NCBI GenBank assembly: GCA_008508345.1
Contig: QNGE01001737.1
Coordinates: 71,978-135,977, forward strand
Source of the DNA: Paragonimus westermani
Lineage: Eukaryota > Platyhelminthes > Trematoda > Plagiorchiida > Troglotrematidae
DNA: 64,000 nucleotides
Direction of reading: 5' to 3'
Shown here piece by piece: positions 13,101 through 20,381 of the stretch (positions are counted from its first letter, which is position 1; each line of letters opens with the position of its first letter). The notes below the pieces were generated by a model. It did no database searches. It worked only from the letters and a program-made list of their open reading frames with translations, and was not told the origin of the DNA. The position numbers were made by a program, and so were the translations under genes.

Positions 13101-16100
13101 AAATGTGATTTTTTTGTCACTCTGGAATAATGGGGGTATATGTAATTCTTACTAGCCTTCCGGAGGAGGTATGTAGCGAATATAAAATAATATTTTCACT
13201 AGTCGCACTTCATTGTATGCTTTCGAGATTATGACTTTTCTACTCGGTTTGTTATTTTCTACTGTTCCTCCCGGAACTAAAAATGCAACTCGCTTGCTAA
13301 TATTTTCTCTGTACACTCTGTTGTCCACGATTAACAGTGTTACACGCGGTCAACGGTCTGGGTCTTTGTTTTCTTAATTCTTCGACAGTGAGAAACAAAC
13401 TGATCACTAATTTGTTGGATTTTTCCAACAGTTCTATTCACGAACCATACAAAAGAATATGTTGAAATGGGCGTGTCCACTTTGACCAGTGAATAGACGG
13501 AATAGGTAGGCCTAACTGAAACTCACTAAATTTGATTCAACAAACAGTTGTTGAGCGTCAGCTTGTCGGTGACTTAGTTCTTGAACTGGAATAGATGCAG
13601 ACCGAGCGGGTGCATAAGTAGTCCAAGAACAGGCCTTGAGTGTCTCCGGAAAAAGTCCTACTTCATCACACAAGGAAGAACTTGTTTCTGTTGTCGCTCT
13701 TGCGGTGGGTGACAGTCCAGCTAGGTACGGCGCCCCCAGGAGACCAATTGAAAGAGGAGAATTCCAGTCCCATCGCAAAGGGTCATAGGTGGTCGATGAG
13801 TATCCTTTACCAGGCGAGTTTTGATAGTTCTGTCGGTTTATAGAAATGTTCGTTAACGTTTGTTCTAAGGGGCCAGTTAAGTCCGGAATATAATGTGAGT
13901 ACTGCCTCAGACTGATTTGATTCGAGTCAGACTCGCGTAATGAACCGAACTCCTTGGTCGGTGACGAATCAGGATTTTCTTGCAAAATGGACTGATGTGC
14001 AGATATTGTAGACGGGTTAGCAATGAGGATCCTTGAGGTACATGTGGGATTTAGATGCCGATTAAGGAGCTTCGGATGCGTGAGGTCCAAATGAGAAGAC
14101 AACCTGGGACAGGTAAAATAATCTTGCCGTGATTGTGCCTCTTTGTTGTATTCGGTTGAGTAACTACCAGGTTCCTCCATACGCTTGGAGGTCACGTTAT
14201 CCAAAGCTGATGAATAGCGAGGAGGCCCGGGAATTGGTTGGTGATCAAACCAGTCTGAAGAGCATATTAGGATGTATATGCATAACGAAACGTAGGTCGT
14301 TCCTGAAGGCTCGTAGCTAATGATAATGACCTGGGTACTACATAAAAATATTCGTAACGGCATTGTGTAATTTTGCTATAGTGTACGATCAAATGCTGGT
14401 ATACAAAATTATCTCAACACTATGTTAATGTAGAAAAAATGTTACTGAATTTCTGATTGCACTTTGTATGAAATGTCACTCGTGCACACTTTATTTACAC
14501 TCAGAGGAGAGGGATAGCAAAGCTAACACAAAAAAGCTTTCTTCCTTAACCAGAAAAACAGATGAACACATAAAGAATTGCTTGTCTACCTACATGATTG
14601 ACTGACTGACTGACTCATTGAATAACTGAACCCTTGAAACGCGATAAGTACGCACACATACCTGATGTGGTGCATTTGTGACAAACAGGTACTGCGTCAC
14701 AGCTTCTGCTAGCACTTAGTACGCAGGAGTCACTGTAGTTCGAAGCAGTAGCCTCTATGTTGACGCAGTCGACAGACAAGTTGTCCATGAGCTTGCCCGC
14801 GTTCCTCGGTCGTTTTACATTACATGCGAAACAAAGTAGTAGACCGGTTACATCATCTTGAACCCAATTGTAAGGATCTGGATTACAGTGGCCACAACGT
14901 ACGCACTGAAAGGTCTCACTGTCAAATGTGCTTGTCATATGGTTTTCTGTATCTATGAGAAGTTAGACAGCAAATAAATGGAAATAAAAAGTACACTGTC
15001 CTTCGACCTCCTTTGTAACAACACTAATGTAATTTAATCTACCTGCTTCAGCCGTACAACAACGAATTACATATAGTTTAAAGACTATACACAATCCCTT
15101 CAAATATTAATAATAAATGATATAAGAATTAATGATGGAATAACTTTTATGACCGTATGTAACACTGGAACCTGCTGACGACCAGTAAATCTACTTACAT
15201 GTGTTCCGTTGTTCCCAGTGGTTAATATTTGTGCTGAAAACGTTTTCTGTCCAAAAGACTTTATATCAGCGGCACATAGACGGCTTGCGTACGTATGTTC
15301 GAACGTAACATAATCCAAATGTCAAGGTTTTCCATCAACCCAGCACCACACCCACCAAAGCCAACAAACGAATTCACCACTGTTCTCAACATTCGCAAGC
15401 CTCATCTTTTCCCAAGGTCAACAGAGTGCTTCCATACTTGACCAAAAACAAACATTCTCGGAACTGACAGCGAACGACGGAGTCTCCATTTTCACGACTA
15501 AGTGCTTATCTATGCCTAATCGATAACTTACGTCATAATTCAATCACGCCAAGCTTCCGACAATAAGTGTCGGAGAACCCACTCACGTGTAACTCACTAA
15601 GATTTCGAATACTGACACAAAAACTTCTGTTCGAACAACGCGACACACGATCTGGAATGTGGGCTTAAGTTCCCTCCCCTAAAGTAACCATATTCAACTA
15701 CAGAGATGACTACTGTGCACCCAATCACTAGCACCCTAACACAAATTTAACATGAAAGCATTATCTGTGGGTGCAATCCTGCTCAGATTCTGTGCGCGCA
15801 TTCGAGGCATCAAACAGACTCTTCAGATAGCCTGACCATCGAAGTCGTTTGGGCAGAATGAACTCACATTCAACATCCCAATGTAATCTCGTCAGAATCT
15901 CACCGGATATGCTGTTGTTGGAATTCTGCTCCAACATGTAGCTATTCGATACTGTTTCTCCAACTTTGTCCACTTCCACATCTTGTTACGAGTGAGGTTG
16001 CTTCAAGGTAGCTTCAATCAGTGTTAGCGTGACGCTGACTGGGCCGATCTGATCCTACACCGATTACCTTGGCAACCGACGCCGTAAAACCGCGGTCACA

Positions 16101-17617
16101 CGCCACACGTGTATCGGACTTTGGAATGTAACCCGAATGTCAACTTCTGTTGTTTATCTGTCATATGACGTCACTGTTGGATCACGATCAGATGCAACCT
16201 CAATGACTTGATTCATGTTAGACAAAAGATTATCGGTGGCGCTGCTGCATTTTCACGTGCTCACAGTTGAGCTAGCCGCCTGACGTGTGTGAACGTTGGC
16301 TGAGTGCGTGCGTGCATATATGCGCGCAAGCATACCAACACACTGAGATCCTGTTGCCACTAGAGCAGCAGCTGCTGTCGTTTCGACCACCGCCGCCGTC
16401 GTTCCCGTTGCTGCAGTTGTTGCATTTGCGATTTCTGCTAACCATGCTGCCTCGCTTGTCATTGCCGCTCCGCGTGTTTGCTTACCTTATCAGTATGGGT
16501 AAACACACGTCCCACCACCACCACCACGATTGTCAGCGCAAGCACAGCATCGGCCAGGCGAAGGTCGGTGACCAAGCCACGGGCGGGGCAAGTCAGACGG
16601 GACTACTGGGGGTGACGGGACCGAACCAGACGGCTCTGCACTCCTCACCCTCTGCTTCGATCTGAGGCGACGACACATCAGCAAACGACTTCCCACACAC
16701 ACGCACACGCACACACTACCAACCGGCTAACGGGGTTAGACACATGGCGAATACCATCGTCACTGTTTATTGCGGGGGTGTGGTCGTATGTTTGAGTGGA
16801 ATAATGTGACCAGGCCATGTTTAATGTCGGGCTGCTGTTGCTCTTACCCTGAGGACAACCTACATGGCATCTTCCGGCGGTGTATCAGAGACGGGTAAAA
16901 TATCGCGCAGACGTGTCTTAATGCGTTTTAGAGCCCACTTCGCTGGTCTCCATGACCGATTAACTGACGGGCACGTGTAAATGAGACTTTCCGATTTAGT
17001 GTTTGAATCTCAAAAACCATATGATTCCAATATGAGGTCAGAGGTGTTTCAATAGCCCTACATCAAGGATCCAGGTAAAGCCGAAGACGCCCGTAATGTA
17101 GATTTATATGGTCAAGCCTGAGCAGCAGCCATCTCGTTGATCAAATATGTTGCAACAATTTTCAGAAACACAACCTCTACCAGCGAATGGTAGCAACGCA
17201 TGTCAGTGTCGTTCACTAGAGCAGCAAAACAGGCTGTAAGATATCCGCACCAAATGTAGTACGAATGAAGTTGAATAGTTTGGGCGTCGTGTTTAACATG
17301 TTATTTATAAACAGATTGAGAATAACACAACTTGCTCGAAACGTCGTGTTATTCCCAATCTGTTTAGCAAAACAGGCTGTTTCAAGGTGAGTATGTCAGA
17401 GGTAAACTGACAGTGACATAAAGAATCTCGGAACAATCACATTATCTGCTACAGATAACCAATTTGCCCGATGCAAACCAAGAGAAAACTGCTACGGTTA
17501 TAACGTCTGACAAGTCGCATGACCACTGGGCAGCCGGCATTCGAAGTCCGGATGTGCTTAACATCTCAGCCGAATTTGTCAGGAAAACGGTACATAAAAG
17601 CGAATACAGGTTCAGGC

Positions 17618-17651
<34 letters not shown>

Positions 17652-19784
17652 TTCAGAACGGGCTCAGTGGGAAAATCCCAGTAGGGCGAATTTGTGTTCT
17701 CTTCTCCACCGTCTCCTCTGGTTTACAGTTGTACGCCCTATTCTGACGTGGTCGTGCAATGTACTCCGTTGGCTGCAATTAAATTTCCGTTCAGTACTCA
17801 ACTTTTATCATGTTCGTTTGTTTGTTTTGTTCTCACCCAATTCTTAAATAGCTGTTAATTTTCCCCGTTTGTTGTACTATTTATCCACTACATGCCCCCT
17901 TCGATTTAAAATCATCCAGTACGAACCACGCGGGTAAAGATGCATTCTCCCAGCTTCCCACGTTCTGTATCTTTCTGTGGAATATCGTAAACCAGTTCTG
18001 AGATTGTCGCCGGTGTGCGTAGATTGGTTCGTCATTGGATTCTCCGACAAACGGACAAAAATTGCTTTGAGAATCAGTTGGTATTAACCAACAATGTTCT
18101 TTGTTGCTTAAAGGACTCAGTCAATTCATCTTATTAGCAGCCTGTACGGTTGGTTCGATGTGCCCACTCCTGTTTTACCAAGGTAGTTTCCAACATCCCT
18201 GGACACCGATTCACCTATCAAATTACCTAAAGTTTACAGCTCTAATTACAAGTGACTCCTAGTCTAAATACATAAATAAATGGGACGGGTGGGTAACAGA
18301 GTCCAAATGTGAAATTCCTGAGCTCCTGGTGTGGCTTCTTGGCTCAGCTGGCTAAGCGCTTGACGCGTTGAGACATGCTGTGTCTGTCGCTGGTTCGAAT
18401 CCAGCCGCAGTCCTGACTTTTCACAGTTGGGTGTCGTCTAAAATCACATATCTGCCACAATAGTTATTAGTAACACAACAGAGTTCACTACATGGTAGAG
18501 ATCTCCGTGAACCATTCACCGTATTTAAAAGCCAGGATATCTACACACCGACAGTCGAAAAGGAAGATCAAGCGATTCTGAACGAGATCAAAGTAGACAC
18601 ATTATCACTAGGCCAACAATCTACGCACCTATTTGCAATTCTTAACATAAGAACACCAGTGACAAAACGAAACACTTACTACCGTGATACATAGGCTTTT
18701 CTTCCAATCGATAAGCACCTGTGTGTACCTCAGTTGGGCTTAAAGAGTGTTGCAGTCGCAGCAATTCAACGTCGTGCTCGGAAATGGACAGCTCAGATTC
18801 AATCGAAGAATGACTATTACTTTCCTCCTCCTCTTCCTCTTCTTCTACATCTTCCTCCGTTGTTTTATCGTCAGCTTGTGTCTCCTCCTCATCCCTATTC
18901 ACAGTGGACTCGATCTGTTGGGAATTGAATACATTGGTGAATGTCGAGTTTGAATATCCAGTAGACATGGTCACATCCGAGTATGTTTCACCTGGGCGGT
19001 AGGCCGTAAACGATGCAAAAGGATAATGGTCAGTCTCAAGTGACCTGGATGAGTAATCAAAAGAAGATGAACTGGTCGCCGAGGTGAAACTTTTCAGATC
19101 ACATATGTAGAATGGGTTAGGCTGAAGCGTGTGGGATTTAGTTTTCAAATGGTCTGCATATGGCCAGTGATAATTTGGGCTCTCAGTTGGGTTGGCCTTA
19201 TGTTCGTTCGATAATTCGACCACCGATACTTGTGTTGTGATCGTGTCAGGCTTAGAGTTGATCACTTTCTGTTTGTGGGTCGGTGCCGTATCAGTCTGAT
19301 AAGTATGGACAGTGGGAAACTGGCTGACCCAACAATTGTCCACTCCCCCCTCCGCCGCTTCCTCCTCTTCGTCCGTGCTGTCTGTATCACTGTTGCTATA
19401 TGACGTATCTTTGCCTGACTTGTTCAAATTAACCACATCACAAAACGCATCAGCCTTCCCCACGTTCGTGGTAGTTTGTACACAAACGGAACAAGGTTTA
19501 TCGGCAAGTATCATTCGGTTTCCCAAAGTCGTGACAACTGGGTTGGACGCGATCTCCACTGGTGAAGTTATGTTGGTGGCCAGTGAAATTGAATCTTCAT
19601 ACTGGACCATAGTTTCTATAGGATGTGCTCTGTTTTTCGTGTGATTTTGTGTGATCTCACCCAGATGGTCGAATATGGTAGCGGATATGGAGTCAGATGG
19701 GAACGATCGAGAAGAAGGTGCATTGTGTTGGTCACATTGGTTCAGATTGGATCGAGGGAGGTCGTTCAGAATGGGAGATAACAT
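7082..19784 (-). CDS. GATA zinc-finger transcription factor, spliced, 8 proposed exons
   Basis: A DNA-binding transcription factor of the GATA family, expected to act in the nucleus on WGATAR sites. Proposed coding exons (minus strand): 19784-18680, 15981-15904, 14952-14662, 14254-13527, 10567-10445, 7824-7672, 7513-7193 and 7105-7082. Splice phases agree at every join (1,1,1,0,0,0,0), and the total is about 940 codons. The C-terminal finger (residues about 743-767) is C-X2-C-X17-C-X2-C with [20 protein letters not shown]. The following basic tail contains [14 protein letters not shown], closer to the GATA4/5/6 form than to GATA1/2/3 (IQTRNRK). The N-terminal finger (about 414-438) is highly divergent. 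The rest is long, Ser/Thr-rich and acidic, as in activation regions. A pyrimidine-rich AG lies just before the first exon (19798), so a 5' exon may lie further upstream. The last short exon is the weakest part. Confidence 0.85.
7193..7513 (-). CDS. GATA gene, exon 7 (C-terminal region)
   Basis: A 321-base open phase-0 exon between acceptor GACCCATCAG and a perfect donor ACG|GTAAGT. It encodes 107 residues rich in Thr, Ser, His and Asn without a recognised domain. If the donor is not used, translation stops two codons later (GTA AGT TAG). Confidence 0.65.
7672..7824 (-). CDS. GATA gene, exon 6 (basic tail of C-finger)
   Basis: The exon begins after a pyrimidine-rich acceptor (TTTCCCCTCCCTCAG) and continues the finger as [20 protein letters not shown], the basic arm that contacts the DNA minor groove and serves as nuclear localisation signal in this family. 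Ser/Arg/Gln-rich sequence follows. It leaves at CGG|GTGAGG in phase 0. If that donor is not used, a TAG stop follows three codons later, giving a shorter protein. Confidence 0.92.
7825..10444 (-). other. GATA intron 5
   Basis: A 2.6-kb intron bounded by GTAAGT and CCCTCAG. It contains SINE-like copy B (8752-9014) and otherwise no open frame or repeat that I can support. Confidence 0.7.
8752..9014 (-). repeat. SINE-like repeat, copy B (best preserved)
   Basis: Reference copy of the window's main short dispersed repeat. On the minus strand it has a Pol III A box (TGGCGCAGTGGT, 8949-8938) and a B box (GAGTTCAAATCCC, 8906-8894), about the spacing found in tRNA genes. A unique tail with GAGCTCTAATGAGAGC and CTTTCGAAAGAGGC follows. 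About 65 conserved bases lie upstream of the A box, so the tRNA-like part is not at the very end. Confidence 0.85.
10445..10567 (-). CDS. GATA gene, exon 5 (canonical C-finger)
   Basis: A 123-base, phase-0 exon between TTTAGTCAG and AAG|GTAAGT. It encodes 41 residues holding the complete GATA zinc finger: C-T-N-C, a 17-residue loop with [12 protein letters not shown], then [12 protein letters not shown]. All four zinc cysteines and the core contact residues are intact. The splice site directly after KLHK is at the position where animal GATA genes usually have an intron. Confidence 0.96.
10568..13526 (-). other. GATA intron 4
   Basis: A 3-kb intron. Apart from the opposite-strand Gypsy remnant at 11,640-12,330 nothing is recognised in it. 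Confidence 0.65.
11640..12330 (+). pseudogene. Decayed Ty3/Gypsy integrase (CsRn1-like)
   Basis: Plus-strand pol remnant inside the GATA intron. Pieces in different frames follow the order of an integrase C-terminal half. [15 protein letters not shown] (about 11,674-11,727) corresponds to the family's [27 protein letters not shown]… and [15 protein letters not shown] (about 11,780-11,885) correspond to the LLGIRTAVKEDL…SPAELVYG region. [11 protein letters not shown] with a following VNLSIYEK stretch (about 12,060-12,140) corresponds to the …LQPPYEGPYRV domain. It has several stops and frameshifts, no LTRs were found near it, and it is much older than the elements at the window's ends. The lineage call rests on recalled family patterns. 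Confidence 0.75.
13527..14254 (-). CDS. GATA gene, exon 4 (inter-finger region)
   Basis: A 728-base open exon between acceptor GCTCTTCAG and donor TTA|GTGAGT, phase 1 in and 0 out. The product is rich in Ser, Pro, Thr, Asn, Gln and Tyr (for example [27 protein letters not shown]) with no recognised domain. It lies between the two finger exons, so the fingers are separated by about 300 residues. In vertebrate and most animal GATA factors they are separated by roughly 30. Confidence 0.75.
14600..14616 (+). repeat. Short (GACT)n tract
   Basis: TTGACTGACTGACTGACTCATT next to the 3' side of GATA exon 3, in the intron. Confidence 0.7.
14662..14952 (-). CDS. GATA gene, exon 3 with degenerate N-finger
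   Basis: A 291-base exon between acceptor CTTCTCATAG and donor CAG|GTATGT, phase 1 at both ends. It carries a Cys cluster in which C-G-H-C and C-F-A-C are separated by exactly 17 residues, the spacing of a GATA finger. The loop has W but lacks the LWRR core. Towards the end an isolated C-H-K-C-T-T-S stands directly before the splice site. In canonical animal GATA factors the N-finger stabilises DNA binding and contacts FOG cofactors; here those surface residues are not recognisable. Confidence 0.75.
15904..15981 (-). CDS. GATA gene, proposed exon 2 (78-nt cassette)
   Basis: A 78-base exon between a modest acceptor (CGTAACAAG) and a good donor (CCG|GTGAGA). It starts and ends in phase 1, so including or skipping it keeps the frame. 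It encodes about 26 residues ending [11 protein letters not shown]. The internal ATG at 15937 could start a shorter protein from an internal promoter. Confidence 0.45.
16245..16735. promoter_or_regulatory. GC-rich island inside the GATA gene
   Basis: About 490 bases clearly richer in G+C and CpG than the surroundings, with CCACCGCCGCCGTCG, CACCACCACCACCAC and alternating CA/CG tracts. Open frames exist on both strands (one minus-strand frame is Ala/Thr-rich), but no splice-compatible exon could be fixed. It lies directly upstream, in the gene's sense, of cassette exon 2 with its internal ATG, so it could be an alternative promoter or 5' exon. Confidence 0.3.
17236..17367 (+). repeat. Nested-palindrome repeat, internally deleted copy (R1)
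   Basis: Starts GTAAGATATCCGCACC and shares AGTTTGGGCGTCGTG and AACATGTTA with copies at 25,708 and 38,566. Its end forms a hairpin: AAACAGATTGAGAATAACAC at 17309-17328 pairs with TGTTATTCCCAATCTGTTT at 17347-17365. Compared with the 25.7-kb copy, the middle is missing. Confidence 0.75.
17620..17651 (+). repeat. (CA)n microsatellite
   Basis: About 30 bases of alternating CA with one CAT interruption near its start. Confidence 0.95.
18333..18412 (+). repeat. tRNA-like element (not a functional tRNA)
   Basis: An A box (TGGCTCAGCTGG, 18340-18351) and a B box (GGTTCGAATCC, 18392-18402) are both close to consensus, and the T-arm stem is perfect (GCTGG/CCAGC). The sequences that should form the acceptor stem (GGCTTCT and CGCAGTC) do not pair, and no normal anticodon arm forms. 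It is therefore a tRNA-derived repeat head or dead tRNA, unrelated to the main SINE-like family in detail. Confidence 0.6.
18680..19784 (-). CDS. GATA gene, proposed exon 1 (Ser/acidic N-terminal region)
   Basis: A long open exon, unbroken for 368 codons from the ATG at 19784. It opens [12 protein letters not shown] and is rich in Ser, Thr, Asn and Asp/Glu, with two acidic runs: DSTDEEEE about 140 residues in, and a longer Glu tract about 310-330 residues in. It ends at a consensus donor, GGTA|GTAAGT, in phase 1; a nearby alternative (CACG|GTAGTA) has the same phase. Its frame remains open upstream to a possible acceptor (TTTTTCCAG) at 19798, so the ATG may be internal. No known domain was recognised. 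Assignment to the GATA gene rests on strand, position and phase agreement with the finger exons, not on homology. Confidence 0.6.
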
Positions 19785-20011
19785 TTCGTCTGCCAACCTG
19801 GAAAAATGGTGTAAAAATGAGAAAAGTCTAAAGCCCGAACGATGAAAATGTGTTCTACTTCATCTGTTGGAATCACATGAATTTTTTCCGTTGTAACATT
19901 TCACCTCGCTGTTGTCAGTGTGATCACTTCCACATTCAAATTACCAGTTGCTAGTGACTACCGTTATAAGATGTAGGGGTGAAGTCAACGCAATCAATGA
20001 TTTCTGTTTAC

Positions 20012-20191
20012 AAGTTGACCATCACTCACATTTGATCGCAGTGTTCGCATTCAGATAGACTTTCCAGCCAGCCTCTTTCGAAAAGAAGCACTAGACTCGA
20101 GTTTCGCTCTCATTAGAGCTCATCAGTAGTACATATCCTTGCCACGGCCGGGATTTGAACTCCGGACATTCCAATCATGAGGCAACCGTGT
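20012..20191 (-). repeat. SINE-like repeat, copy C (cut by gap)
   Basis: Nearly identical to copy B over about 180 bases, including the B box. It stops at the N gap within the region between the B and A boxes (GGCAACCGTGT). Confidence 0.9.
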
Positions 20192-20215
20192 NNNNNNNNN
20201 NNNNNNNNNNNNNNN
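20192..20215. other. Assembly gap (24 N)
   Basis: Twenty-four Ns lying exactly between two inverted copies of the same repeat. The real length and content are unknown. Confidence 0.99.
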
Positions 20216-20381
20216 CGTGGCAAGGATATGCACTACTGACGAGCTCTAATGAGAGCGAAACTCGAGTCTAGTGCTTCTTTTCGAAAGAGGCTGGCTGGAA
20301 AGTCTATCTGAATGCGAACACTGCGATCAAATGTGAGTGATGGTCAACTTGAAAATAATCCAAATCCCCGACTACTCATCA
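20216..20381 (+). repeat. SINE-like repeat, copy D (inverted partner of C)
   Basis: Begins CGTGGCAAGGATATGCACTA directly after the gap and is the reverse complement of copy C through the tail to GGTCAACTT. It then continues GACTACTCATC, a 3' end shared with copy H at 49 kb. Confidence 0.9.

Larger units (their letters stand above)
15982..18679 (-). other. GATA intron 1
   Basis: A 2.7-kb interval between proposed exons 1 and 2. It holds a GC-rich island (16,245-16,735), an internally deleted copy of the nested-palindrome repeat (17,236-17,367), a (CA)n tract and a tRNA-like element (18,333-18,412). Confidence 0.5.

Noticed and set aside
18333..18412. A functional tRNA gene
   Set aside because: The acceptor stem does not pair and no regular anticodon arm forms; only the boxes and T arm are intact.
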